Source: an uncultured Umboniibacter sp. (lineage in GTDB: Bacteria > Pseudomonadota > Gammaproteobacteria > Pseudomonadales > DSM-25080). Taken from it: a DNA stretch of 64,000 nucleotides. Each line of letters opens with the position of its first letter. Within the stretch, counting starts at the first letter, position 1. Both the position numbers and the translations under genes were made by a program. The stretch is from the NCBI RefSeq assembly GCF_947497555.1, contig NZ_CANMGY010000002.1, positions 124,001 to 188,000 on the forward strand, written 5' to 3'. Under the pieces are notes generated by a model that searched no databases, was not told the origin of the DNA, and worked only from the letters and a program-made list of their open reading frames with translations. Shown here piece after piece: positions 47,601 through 56,075 of this stretch.

Positions 47601-48219
47601 TACCGAGCTGGCCGAACTTATGCTCCGTTATGGTGTTCCGGGCTTTGATGAGCCGCCAATGATAGCGCGCTATCGTGATTGGCTGAGCGATGTCATCAAC
47701 ACCCCATTCTGTAAGGGCCTCCGTTTAAAGGATATCCCGGAGCGAGATCGTTTAGCGGAGATGGAGTTCTTTCTTCCGCTGGATCAGCTACTCAGTTCCG
47801 AACGCCTTAACCCAATTGTCGCGGAGTATCTAGAGAGTCCATTGCAATTTGCGCCAGTGAGCGGCCATCTAAAGGGCTTCATTGACTTGAGCCTGCGCAT
47901 TGATGGGAAATACTATGTTGCCGACTATAAGTCGAATTTCCTAGGTGGTAGCTTCGCGGAATATCAGCCCGAGGCTCTGAAATTGGCAGTTAAACACAGC
48001 GGCTACACCCTGCAATACTTGATCTACGTTGTCGCGCTGCACCGTCACCTTCGCCATCATCTAGCCAACTACGACTATGACACGCACTTTGGTGGGGTGT
48101 ATTACCTTTACTTACGTGGCATGCATCCGGATGAAGGCACTAGCGGGGTCTACTTTGATCGTCCGCCGCTCGCGCTCGTGAGCCAGCTCGACAGTTTATT
48201 CGCACAGGAGCAAATCTAA
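44686..48219 (+). CDS. recB: Exodeoxyribonuclease V beta subunit
   Basis: 1177 residues, the normal size. UvrD-type helicase motifs: Walker A ASAGTGKT (19-26), MIDEFQDTDPQQ (motif II), GDPKQAIYGFRGAD (motif III), TIHKSKGLQYSAVFIPF (motif V) and LLYVALTRA (motif VI). The C-terminal RecB-family nuclease domain has VADYKSNFLG (about 1084) plus the upstream His and Asp that bind Mg. It is a 3'-5' helicase and the only nuclease of RecBCD. It starts inside the recC stop codon and ends directly against recD. Confidence 0.96.
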   Translation: MKTLDANTLPLNGVQIIEASAGTGKTYTIATLYVRLVLGLNAPTLSPADITVVTFTKAATAELRDRIRARLHEERTDLSAQVYASLNGEDFKPSALYQQLVAKHGSPSSASWSPLVELSLAEKRMDAAEIHTIHSFCLRLLKQYAFDSKLPFGLEITLDEDTRLRAVNDFWRQLCYRRSAVEVTAIQQQFATPDQLLSALGKIGNARYEEFDCSEDSFDESLAKLKTTQEQLTQLWAQYGGELLSEVETAMLQDRLKKTSWKIAKKESLYNQVALIATGEMPYFTVSTKQLKDLLKFSTSELAKAAMKGKEPVGSNPLTDFLDELPRENELNILLLRDAYFACIELEDQQERLHGTMRSDNILAHCAKFISNASDDVIASIRSQIKVAMIDEFQDTDPQQFAVFKRLFQGDESQRGLMLIGDPKQAIYGFRGADLNVYLQARDDFAGLDAQYTMDKNWRSSQGVIDAIDAIFTHGDTPFINTKIEFPRVSAGKTDIASLTLKGKTLAPLEWQHHDLGDKPNKPVRVRATAQATAKRIAEFLTPENGATLGSEPLQARDIAVLVDNKDQALAMQQALSDFGISTNAALKQSVFQSPEATAYHSLLLCLLAPNNERLIRRFIADPCFGYSAFELQQRFDNEEYWQLWTSTLNQALSLWQSRGPLAAIEFVGHEWDLYAQLLRDNQANRRLSNWLQLGQLLQNYAAKSPGIDGQLEWFQQCCSEEMLNDANELQLESDDNVVTISTIHKSKGLQYSAVFIPFAWTAKIPNSKQNIAVVQDNNLRRITTKGRVYAEFAKDMKEESIRLLYVALTRAVSYLYLGTINYKDAKQSALAHLSGVLGSDDVEREIAQTFSSELIQALPTLKQQLPQLKIAPQLGDHQAELTAREFTAKIDATRGISSYSALVKELKHSPKAASTTSTDSADDETLTPSREENRQEENSRFDLARGAHVGNFLHDALETLNWSKLENTEHDTELAELMLRYGVPGFDEPPMIARYRDWLSDVINTPFCKGLRLKDIPERDRLAEMEFFLPLDQLLSSERLNPIVAEYLESPLQFAPVSGHLKGFIDLSLRIDGKYYVADYKSNFLGGSFAEYQPEALKLAVKHSGYTLQYLIYVVALHRHLRHHLANYDYDTHFGGVYYLYLRGMHPDEGTSGVYFDRPPLALVSQLDSLFAQEQI

Positions 48220-49932
48220 ATGCCTACGACCATCAGTTATTTAGATGAAAAGTTAGGCCGCTATCTCAGTGGCTTCGCTGCACCAGAGCGTCAGTCATTT
48301 CTGCAGCAAATTACGACCCTACTCGCGTCAGTGCGATCTCAAGGTCATAGCTGCTTACCCTTAACTGCGGTGGATGAGCTAGCAACGGGTAATAATATTG
48401 AACTGGCTGCAAACTGGCGCGATCAATGGCGCGCTCTGCTTGAATCCGAGTCCACGCTGTTTGGCTCCGGTGGCGGCGTTCAGCCACTACAGTATCGGGA
48501 TGGTAACTTATATCTACAACGGGATGACCACGCTGAAGAGCAGATTGCGAAAATCCTAAGCCAACATGCCAACGGCTCACGACTTTACGCCGCGCGCGAC
48601 CTAGATGCCGCCTTAGATCGGCTGTTTGCGGGCGCCGACGCGGGCACCTTAGGGCAACGTCAAGCGGCACTCGCTGCAGCGACTAATCGTCTAGCGATGA
48701 TCCTTGGCGGCCCAGGCACCGGGAAGACCACAACCGTGGTTAAACTGCTAGCCGTTATTCTTGAGCAAGCACTGACACTTAAGCCGCTCTACAACGTGCT
48801 ATTGCTTGCGCCTACTGGCAAGGCGGCCGCAAGGCTAGGTCAAGCCATTAAAGCGCAGCGGAATACGCTGGATATTAGCGAGTCGATTCGAACGGCTATT
48901 CCTACCTCGGCCAAGACACTTCATCGAGCGCTGGAATGGCGCGGAGGTGGTTTTGCTCGAAATGCCCGAAATCCGCTGGTCGCTGATCTGATTGTAGTGG
49001 ATGAAGCCTCAATGATTGATACTCGCCTGATGTTAGGATTGCTAGAGGCGGTTCCTGCACATTGCCAACTCCTACTGCTCGGCGATGCTCATCAGCTAGC
49101 TTCCGTTGAGGCGGGTTCTGTGCTTTCTGATCTTGAGTTAGCCGCCCAGGAAACTAGCTCATCATTACACCCGGGCTATGCCAAACTCACTCATAGCTAC
49201 CGATTCCACCAAGATAGCGGAATTGGCGCGCTAGCCGGCGCTGTTAAGCAAGGCGACACCGCGGCGATAAATCCTATTTTCGCCAACTTTAACAATGAAT
49301 TAAGCTGGTCCGAAGTCCTGGCTGTGGCTGAACTTAGCCAACCCTACCACCACTATCTCAATGCCCTGAAGCAAGGTTCGCCGCCTGAAGAGGTCTACGC
49401 CCGTTACAATGATTGGCGCGTGTTATGTGCAACCCGTGAGGGTGAGTTCGGTCTTTCAGGGCTTAATGAGGCTATAGAACAGCACTTAGCGGCAGCCTTC
49501 GACCTCAATGTTGACAGTCGTTTCTATAGCGGCCTACCCATCATGATTACTCAAAACGATTACTTACAGGGGTTATTCAACGGTGATATCGGCTTGATCT
49601 TAGCAGTTGATGGCGAGCTTCGAGCCTTCTTTGAATCCGAGGATGGCGCTATGAAAAGCTTATTAGCAGCGCGCTTGCCACACGTCGAAAAAGCCTTCGC
49701 AATGACCGTACACAAGAGCCAGGGGTCCGAGTTCAGCGATTGCGCGTTGGTACTACCAGAAGCTGGGCGAAGTGAACTGATTACCAGAGAGCTAATCTAT
49801 ACCGCAATTACCCGCGCCAAGAAAACCTTCAAACTGATGGGCAGTGAAGCCACGTTGCAGAGAGGCATTAGCGCCTCAACTCAGCGTTTCTCTGGCTTAG
49901 CTTCGAGATTGATTCAGAGGGCAAGCAGTTAG
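48220..49932 (+). CDS. recD: Exodeoxyribonuclease V alpha subunit
   Basis: 570 residues. The N-terminal domain binds RecB/RecC. The SF1B helicase core has GGPGTGKTTTVVKLL (about 165-179), VVDEASMIDTRLM (motif II), LLLGDAHQLASVEAG (motif III) and MTVHKSQGSEF (motif V), ending with LIYTAITRAKK. It is the fast 5'-3' motor of RecBCD. Its ATG follows the recB stop without a gap. It is convergent with gltX. Confidence 0.95.
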   Translation: MPTTISYLDEKLGRYLSGFAAPERQSFLQQITTLLASVRSQGHSCLPLTAVDELATGNNIELAANWRDQWRALLESESTLFGSGGGVQPLQYRDGNLYLQRDDHAEEQIAKILSQHANGSRLYAARDLDAALDRLFAGADAGTLGQRQAALAAATNRLAMILGGPGTGKTTTVVKLLAVILEQALTLKPLYNVLLLAPTGKAAARLGQAIKAQRNTLDISESIRTAIPTSAKTLHRALEWRGGGFARNARNPLVADLIVVDEASMIDTRLMLGLLEAVPAHCQLLLLGDAHQLASVEAGSVLSDLELAAQETSSSLHPGYAKLTHSYRFHQDSGIGALAGAVKQGDTAAINPIFANFNNELSWSEVLAVAELSQPYHHYLNALKQGSPPEEVYARYNDWRVLCATREGEFGLSGLNEAIEQHLAAAFDLNVDSRFYSGLPIMITQNDYLQGLFNGDIGLILAVDGELRAFFESEDGAMKSLLAARLPHVEKAFAMTVHKSQGSEFSDCALVLPEAGRSELITRELIYTAITRAKKTFKLMGSEATLQRGISASTQRFSGLASRLIQRASS

Positions 49933-50000
49933 CGGACGCCTCGGTCATTGGCCGACTCGCGTCTACTTACTGTAATAGCGTCTTTAGAGCGAAGAAGAAA

Positions 50001-50030
50001 CGGTAACGATAGCTTTAGTTATCGTTACCG
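50001..50030 (-). terminator. Hairpin terminator of gltX
   Basis: CGGTAACGATA and TATCGTTACCG form a perfect 11-bp stem with an 8-nt loop, 10 nt after the gltX stop. On the minus strand it is followed by TTTCTTCTTC, an interrupted T-tract. It may also stop recD transcripts from the other side. Confidence 0.6.
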
Positions 50031-50039
50031 TGTCATCAA

Positions 50040-51524
50040 TTAGCGCGACAGCGCCTGATAGGCTTTCTCAAGCTTTTTCAGCGCCTTCTTTCCAGGCGCA
50101 CCCAGCACATTAACGGCGTGGCGAACGCGAGCACGGGTCAAATCAGCGCCCAATACCGCCATGGCATCAAACAACGGCGGCGTCGTAGCCTGTCCGCTTA
50201 GGGCAATGAATAACGGTTGCATCAAATCACGCAGCTTCAGCTCCATCTGCTCAGCCAAGGTATTCAATTCGTTATACAGCGCGTCCTTGTTCCATTCACG
50301 AACCGCATCTAAGCGCCAAGCAACAAACTGCAGGATTTGCTTCACCTGCTCTTCACTTAATTTCTTGAATTCGAACTGTTGCGGCTCAATGGTAGGAAGC
50401 CCCATAAAGAACATCTGCGTCAACGGACCAATGTCACTCAACTTCTCAAGACGCGACCCCACCAACGGTAGGATCGCTTTAAGATAATCTTCATTAAGTG
50501 CCCAGGTGGCAATGCGTCCCGCCAATTGATCCTCGGACAGATCTTCGCGAATCCAGCGGCCGTTAAGCCAATCAAGTTTCTCGACGTCAAATACCGGACC
50601 ACCCAGAGACACCTTATTGATATCGAAGTTTTCCTGCATCTGCGCGAGTGAAAACTTCTCTTCTTCATTTGGCATTGACCAACCCATGCGCGCCAAATAG
50701 TTCAGCACCGCTTCCGGAAGATAGCCCATGCGCTGATAGAAGTTGATCGAAGTTGGATTCTTACGCTTAGACAGCTTTGATTTATCCGGATTGCGCAGCA
50801 ACGGCAAATGGCACAGCACCGGCACATCCCAACCAAAGTATTGATAAAGCAGAATGTGCTTAGGCGCGGAGTTAATCCACTCCTCGCCACGCATCACGTG
50901 AGTAATCTGCATGAGGTGGTCATCTACGACATTGGCAAGGTGGTAGGTAGGCATACCATCGGCCTTTAACAGAACCTGCATATCCACCTGAGCGTAATCA
51001 ATGCTGATTTCGCCACGTAGCAGGTCATTAAACACACAGGCGCCTTCAGCTGGAATCTTCATGCGAACGACATAGGGCTCACCCGCAGCGAGCTTCGCCT
51101 GCACCTCGTCTTCACTTAGAAGTAAGCCGCGGCCATCATAGCGAGGCGTCTGGCCGTTAGCCATCTGCTCCTTACGCATTTCGTCAAGCTCTTCCGAACT
51201 GGCGAAACAGTAGAAGGCGTGGCCTTTATCAATGAGTTCCTGACAGTAACCAGCATAGATATCCATTCGCTCCGATTGACGATACGGGCCATGTGGGCCA
51301 CCCACGTCGGGACCCTCGTCCCAATCAAGTCCCAACCAACGGAGGGAGTCCAGAATGGCCTGCTCTGATTCCGCAGTTGAACGTGTTTGGTCTGTATCTT
51401 CAATGCGCAGCAGAAACTGCCCACCGTGCTGTTTAGCGAATACCATATTAAAAAGTGCGATATAGGCGGTACCAACGTGCGGATCACCCGTTGGGGATGG
51501 CGCGATACGAGTGCGAACTGTCAT
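50040..51524 (-). CDS. gltX: Glutamyl-tRNA synthetase
   Basis: 494 residues from ATG 51524 ([15 protein letters not shown]). The upstream ATG at 51563 adds 13 residues without similarity. It has the HIGH-type motif [11 protein letters not shown] and the KMSKS-type motif SKLSKRKN, with [16 protein letters not shown] between them. The HVGTAY form is the one seen in Pseudomonas. It is a class I synthetase that charges tRNA-Glu. GGA lies about 9 nt before the start. Monocistronic. Confidence 0.96.
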   Translation of the reverse strand: MTVRTRIAPSPTGDPHVGTAYIALFNMVFAKQHGGQFLLRIEDTDQTRSTAESEQAILDSLRWLGLDWDEGPDVGGPHGPYRQSERMDIYAGYCQELIDKGHAFYCFASSEELDEMRKEQMANGQTPRYDGRGLLLSEDEVQAKLAAGEPYVVRMKIPAEGACVFNDLLRGEISIDYAQVDMQVLLKADGMPTYHLANVVDDHLMQITHVMRGEEWINSAPKHILLYQYFGWDVPVLCHLPLLRNPDKSKLSKRKNPTSINFYQRMGYLPEAVLNYLARMGWSMPNEEEKFSLAQMQENFDINKVSLGGPVFDVEKLDWLNGRWIREDLSEDQLAGRIATWALNEDYLKAILPLVGSRLEKLSDIGPLTQMFFMGLPTIEPQQFEFKKLSEEQVKQILQFVAWRLDAVREWNKDALYNELNTLAEQMELKLRDLMQPLFIALSGQATTPPLFDAMAVLGADLTRARVRHAVNVLGAPGKKALKKLEKAYQALSR

Positions 51525-51756
51525 GTAATCTATTCCAATTTTGAGGTGCGATGGCGATAACAATTATCGACCATTGAATTTGCCTGAAGTATACACGACA
51601 AACCCACTTTGCTACCAACAATTAGCCCGATAAACACCGCCCCAATGGGCTATCAACCGTTATTCGGAGATTGAGGGTTTAAGTACATTTTCTAACTCTG
51701 ATTTTTAACTCAACAAGTTATACTAGCTACTAATTAACTGACAAAGCGGCTTCCCA

Positions 51757-52728
51757 ATGCCCCCAAACTACACGCTTTCGACCGCACCGATGATGGAATG
51801 GTCAGACCGACACTGCCGTGCTTTTTGGCGAGTGATGACGAAACACAGTTTGATGTATACCGAAATGGTCACCGCTAACGCGGTGATACACGGTAACCGC
51901 GACTACCTGATTGGCTACAATGATGTGGAGCACCCTATTGCCCTGCAGCTAGGTGGAAGTGACCCCGAGCAACTCCGTGAAGCCACAAAAATCGCCGCGG
52001 ATTACGGTTATGACGAAGTGAATCTCAACTGTGGTTGCCCGTCAGACCGAGTGAAGTCAGGTTTCTTTGGCGCCTGTTTAATGGCCGAACCGGAAACTGT
52101 TGCGCGTGGTATGGAAGCCATCATTGAGACCGCCCCCATCAAAGCTACGGTTAAGAACCGCATTGGTATTGACGATCAAGAGGACTACCCTAGCCTACTT
52201 AACTTCATTGATACCGTATCCGCTAGCGGCGTAAAACACTTTATCGTCCATGCCCGAAAAGCCTGGCTAAATGGACTTTCGCCGAAGGAAAACCGTGAAA
52301 TCCCGCCGCTGCGCTATGACTTAGTCCACCAGCTAAAATTGGAACGTCCGGAGCTAGAAATATCAATCAATGGCGGTATCAATACTCTAGATGAAGCCGA
52401 TCATCAGCTTAGCCACGTTGATGGGGTCATGTTGGGCCGAGCCGCCTACCAGAATCCGTGGATTCTCGCGTCGGTGGATCGCCGTTTCTTCGGCGCCGAG
52501 ACGGATCCTGTAACAACACGGCACGAGGCGCTTCGTGCCTACTTCCCCTATATTGAATCGCAGTTGGCTGCGGGGGCAAAATTACATTATATGACACGCC
52601 ACTTGATGGGGCTGTTTAATGCTCAACCTGGCGGCAAACAATTCCGCCGCTATGTCTCCGAAAACGCCTATAAAGAGGGTGCTGGATTAGCAGTTCTTGA
52701 GCAGGCAATGGCGTTAGTACCAGAGTGA
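51757..52728 (+). CDS. dusA: tRNA-dihydrouridine(20/20a) synthase
   Basis: 323 residues. It begins STAPMMEWSDRHCRAFWR, as in DusA. ALQLGGSDP follows, then VNLNCGCPSDRVKSGFFGACLM with the catalytic Cys (about 94) that protonates the uridine, and later FIVHARKAWLNGLSPKENR and GVMLGRAAYQNPW for FMN and tRNA contacts. It reduces U20/U20a in the D-loop with FMN and NADPH. Probably its own transcription unit. Confidence 0.95.
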   Translation: MPPNYTLSTAPMMEWSDRHCRAFWRVMTKHSLMYTEMVTANAVIHGNRDYLIGYNDVEHPIALQLGGSDPEQLREATKIAADYGYDEVNLNCGCPSDRVKSGFFGACLMAEPETVARGMEAIIETAPIKATVKNRIGIDDQEDYPSLLNFIDTVSASGVKHFIVHARKAWLNGLSPKENREIPPLRYDLVHQLKLERPELEISINGGINTLDEADHQLSHVDGVMLGRAAYQNPWILASVDRRFFGAETDPVTTRHEALRAYFPYIESQLAAGAKLHYMTRHLMGLFNAQPGGKQFRRYVSENAYKEGAGLAVLEQAMALVPE

Positions 52729-52766
52729 ACTAGACTATAACAAATGGTTGTTTACGATCATTTTTA

Positions 52767-52789
52767 TTGTCATGGTACCATCATGACAA
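52767..52789. promoter_or_regulatory. Dyad symmetry upstream of tal
   Basis: TTGTCATG and CATGACAA flank a 7-nt centre (GTACCAT), with a further GATGGTAC at 52802. The dyad sits about 55 nt before the tal ATG, where an operator would lie. It lacks a T-tract, so a terminator for dusA is less likely. Confidence 0.3.
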
Positions 52790-52843
52790 AGTGATAAACT
52801 CGATGGTACATTCAATAACCGAAATTCCTAAGGAAGCAAAACA

Positions 52844-53788
52844 ATGGCTTCGAAGCTCGATCAACTCAAAGCGCAAACAGTGGTTGTCGCGGACACCGGT
52901 GACATTGATGCGATAGCGAAATTCACCCCCGTGGATGCCACGACTAATCCATCTCTGCTACTTAAGGCAGCTCAACTCGAGCGTTACCGTCATTTTTTAG
53001 ATGAAGCCATCCAGACCACTCGCACTGGTGATGTTGCGTCCGCTGTTGATCAACTTGCCGTTAACATTGGTAAAGAAATCCTGGCCATTATCCCCGGCCG
53101 AATCTCCACCGAAGTTGACGCTCGCTTAAGCTACGATCAAGAAGCGTCATATCAAAAGGCACATAGTTTAATTCAGCGTTATGAGTCGGCTGGTGTTGGT
53201 CGAGACCGCGTGTTGATTAAACTCGCCTCTACCTGGGAAGGCATCCGCGCCGCAGAGCGCCTGGAGCAGGATGGCATCAATACCAATCTGACCCTACTCT
53301 TCAGTTTTGAGCAAGCCGTCGCCTGTGCCGAGGCGGGTGTTTTTCTTATCTCTCCGTTCGTTGGCCGTATCTTAGATTGGTACAAGAAGGCGGAAGGCGT
53401 TGAGAACTACCCTGCTGAGAAGGATCCGGGTGTCGTCTCCGTCAAACGAATCTACGACTACTACAAAACTCACGCCTACCCAACTATCGTCATGGGCGCC
53501 TCGTTCCGCAATACCGGTGAAATTGAAGAGCTCGCAGGTTGTGATCGACTAACCATCGGTCCGTCACTGTTGGAAGAACTCGATAATGATTTTGGCGAGT
53601 TGCCGCAAAAATTATTCGATCAAGGTGGCTCCGCCGATCAGCGCCCAGATCGACTAACGGAGGCGCAATTCCGCTTCGGCTGTGGTCAAGATGCAATGGC
53701 TACTGAGAAACTCGCTGAGGGTATCCGTAACTTCGTTGCGGATCAAATCAAGCTGGAAGCACTCCTGCTAAAGGAAGCGAATGTTTAA
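52844..53788 (+). CDS. tal: Transaldolase
   Basis: 314 residues, the TalB-type length. It has [17 protein letters not shown] near the N-terminus, [12 protein letters not shown] with the Schiff-base Lys (about 126-137) and [10 protein letters not shown] toward the C-terminus. It transfers dihydroxyacetone units between sedoheptulose-7-phosphate and glyceraldehyde-3-phosphate in the pentose phosphate pathway. AAGGAAGC precedes the ATG. The stop overlaps the TerB-like start by 8 nt. Confidence 0.96.
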   Translation: MASKLDQLKAQTVVVADTGDIDAIAKFTPVDATTNPSLLLKAAQLERYRHFLDEAIQTTRTGDVASAVDQLAVNIGKEILAIIPGRISTEVDARLSYDQEASYQKAHSLIQRYESAGVGRDRVLIKLASTWEGIRAAERLEQDGINTNLTLLFSFEQAVACAEAGVFLISPFVGRILDWYKKAEGVENYPAEKDPGVVSVKRIYDYYKTHAYPTIVMGASFRNTGEIEELAGCDRLTIGPSLLEELDNDFGELPQKLFDQGGSADQRPDRLTEAQFRFGCGQDAMATEKLAEGIRNFVADQIKLEALLLKEANV

Positions 53789-54221
53789 AGCATTAAAAGC
53801 CCTTTTTGAGGCTACAGAAGTCCAACCTACTCCCACGTCTAACGACGTGGAGAGTGCGACTGCGGCGCTAATGATCATGCTAGCGATTGCTGACAGTCAC
53901 TTCGATGATCGCGAGCGCGCTACGGTTGTTCGATTAGTCAAAGAACGCAGTGGTCTCAACGACGCGGAATTAGATACGCTAATCAGCGAGGCTGAGCAGG
54001 CTGCAAAGTCAGCCACGTCCATCTATGAATTCAGCCAGCAACTTAACAAGGCGCTTCGCTACGAGGATAGAGTTAACGTCGTTCGCGGGATGTGGGAAGT
54101 TGCCTATGCAGATGGGGTGATAGACAAATACGAAGAGCACCTCATTCGTCGGGTTTGCGATCTAATGTACATTAGTCATCAAGACTTTATCCAAACTCGC
54201 AATTTAGTTCGAGACCAATAG
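53781..54221 (+). CDS. TerB-like domain protein
   Basis: 146 residues, all-helical. Two repeats carry acidic turns, [14 protein letters not shown] (about 36-49) and [18 protein letters not shown] (about 112-129), the conserved metal-binding Asp/Glu pattern of the TerB family. It is co-translated with tal (8-nt overlap). Stand-alone TerB-like proteins are common and their function is unclear. No other ter gene is present, so tellurite resistance should not be assumed. Confidence 0.85.
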   Translation: MFKALKALFEATEVQPTPTSNDVESATAALMIMLAIADSHFDDRERATVVRLVKERSGLNDAELDTLISEAEQAAKSATSIYEFSQQLNKALRYEDRVNVVRGMWEVAYADGVIDKYEEHLIRRVCDLMYISHQDFIQTRNLVRDQ

Positions 54222-54313
54222 TTTCGTCGGTATTAATTCTTCGTCGAGAAAACTTCATATTGAGCGCTCAAACACCGGACTTGTTACCGACACAATGAAC
54301 CACTAAACAACCG

Positions 54314-54802
54314 TTATAACTCTGCTTCGAGCTGCTTCACCAAATCAGAGAATTGCGCTTCATTACCCTCACATAGTGTCATCAAGGTTCGATGTGCCTC
54401 AAGCACATGATTTTTTGCGGTCTCATCATCACAGCACTCGCTGACACACTCAATCGGCAAAAGGTTCGCGGAATCAGTCGGTTGAGAGGAACTCAGAATC
54501 GATATGTTATTAAAACCCATCGAATTAAGTAATCGAGTCATATCGGCATGGGGCGTGTAGATAACAGGCATAACGCCACAGAGCGATTTGGCGCGGATAC
54601 ACAGCTTCGCCATCAGACCTAACGTTGTTGAATCGGCGTTCTCGGCGTCACTAAAGTCAACAGTGAGATGTTTGAAAGGATTAGCGCAAATCGTCTCGAC
54701 ACATTCATCGATCGTTTTACACAACGGGACTCGGACATCGCCGACCAACTTAACCACATACGTGTCATTGGTACTGGCAGAGAGTAACTTGCCTTCATTC
54801 AT
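54314..54802 (-). CDS. STAS-domain anti-sigma-factor antagonist (RssC/HsbA-like)
   Basis: 162 residues. The N-terminal STAS domain (about 1-105) has the phosphorylatable Ser58 in NADSTTLGLMAKL, and a C-terminal extension of about 55 acidic residues follows. It lies 6 nt downstream of a response-regulator/PP2C phosphatase. That pairing matches RssB/RssC (or HsbR/HsbA) of Pseudomonas, where the phosphatase controls the Ser phosphorylation of the STAS partner and so a sigma factor or its inhibitor. No anti-sigma kinase is seen in this window. Confidence 0.8.
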   Translation of the reverse strand: MNEGKLLSASTNDTYVVKLVGDVRVPLCKTIDECVETICANPFKHLTVDFSDAENADSTTLGLMAKLCIRAKSLCGVMPVIYTPHADMTRLLNSMGFNNISILSSSQPTDSANLLPIECVSECCDDETAKNHVLEAHRTLMTLCEGNEAQFSDLVKQLEAEL

Positions 54803-54808
54803 TCTTTA

Positions 54809-56005
54809 TTAGCCTAATTGAAACAACAGAATAGCGATGTCATCCGGTACATCATTTTTCTCATTTAAGCCTAAATTTTCCACAATTTCATCAACTGAAT
54901 GAGATTTTTCAACAACTTTAAGTAACTGTGATTCATTCTCAATCAATTCACCATTTTTCATCAGCTCGAAAACTCCGTCAGAACACACCACAATCTGATC
55001 GTTAGGCTGAAGCATAATACTTGAATTAGGCCACTCATTATCCTCTAGTAGCCCTAAAGGCATGCCACTTCCACGCAAATAAACAGCCCTGCCATCACGA
55101 TGGAGAATTGGGAGAGGCAGATGCCCCGCTACCGAATAATGAAGTATGCGTTTCCGTCTATCGACAATGCCAAAAAACATGGTGGCATGGCGGTCAAGAT
55201 TCGCTGAGATTAACTGCCGGTTAATCTCCTCAAGAATGTCGCTAGGAGTATTGAAACGTCGTCGCTGACCTTTATGTGTTCTGTGTGCTTTTAACAGCGT
55301 GGTAGACAAGTGCTTCAGAAAAACAGTCACAAACGCCGCGGGTGCCCCGTGACCTGAAACATCAGTTAGGTAGAAAACCGTAAAACGATTTTCAACATCG
55401 AAGCAGTCAAGGAAATCACCACTCACATACAAAGACGGACGCCAAAAGTGGCTAATCATACCATCGGCTATTTGCAGCGCTTGCTGCGGGAGCATTGCCC
55501 GCTGAATCTGTAGGGCAGCCTTGTGATCCTGTCGGAGCGTTCGTAAACTCTGATTTAGCTCCTCATTTGCACCCTCAAGTTCAGTTCTATAGCGCTGATT
55601 TTGTTCTTTGAGATAGCGTTGTTCAATAGCTCGCTCAATGGAGAGCTCGAGAATTTCCATATCAACAATCGGCTTAACAAAGTAATCATGGGCACCAAGT
55701 CGGAGAGCTCGGACTGACTCATGCATTTTTCCGGCACCGGAAACGACGATAAACGGAACGTTACGTCCTTGCTCTGCAATAGCTTCAAGAACGGATAATC
55801 CGTCGACATAGGGCATCTTTAAATCGCTGATTACAACATCCGGTGATTGTTTCGCGAATAGTCCTAGGCCCATCTCACCATCTTCAGCCGCTACGATATT
55901 GTAACCACAATCGGAAAAGTAGAGCGACAAACTATCACGAACGATATCGTCATCTTCAATAATCAATAGCGTGTATCGGTTTGGCTGACTATCCACGTTG
56001 GTCAT
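54809..56005 (-). CDS. Response regulator with PP2C (SpoIIE-type) output, RssB/HsbR-like
   Basis: 398 residues. Receiver domain (10-125) with the acidic pocket EDDD (17-20), phospho-acceptor Asp61 in VISDLKMP and the Lys in FVKPI. A short coiled coil (about 128-165) is followed by a PPM/SpoIIE phosphatase domain (about 175-398) with SGDFLDCF, LTDVSGHGAPAAF, CSDGVFEL and PDDIAILLF. Phosphorylation of the receiver by a sensor kinase elsewhere would switch the phosphatase, which acts on the STAS protein encoded next. This architecture is also that of Pseudomonas RssB, which governs RpoS. Confidence 0.88.
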   Translation of the reverse strand: MTNVDSQPNRYTLLIIEDDDIVRDSLSLYFSDCGYNIVAAEDGEMGLGLFAKQSPDVVISDLKMPYVDGLSVLEAIAEQGRNVPFIVVSGAGKMHESVRALRLGAHDYFVKPIVDMEILELSIERAIEQRYLKEQNQRYRTELEGANEELNQSLRTLRQDHKAALQIQRAMLPQQALQIADGMISHFWRPSLYVSGDFLDCFDVENRFTVFYLTDVSGHGAPAAFVTVFLKHLSTTLLKAHRTHKGQRRRFNTPSDILEEINRQLISANLDRHATMFFGIVDRRKRILHYSVAGHLPLPILHRDGRAVYLRGSGMPLGLLEDNEWPNSSIMLQPNDQIVVCSDGVFELMKNGELIENESQLLKVVEKSHSVDEIVENLGLNEKNDVPDDIAILLFQLG

Positions 56006-56075
56006 TGCTTTTCCTTCTGACTATGGGCCGGCAGCTGCTTGACTCGGTTTAGTAACTTTGATTGGCCTCGTTGCG

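Noticed and set aside
53781-54221. Tellurite-resistance gene
   Set aside because: Only a lone TerB-like domain is present. No terA, C, D or E partner supports that function.
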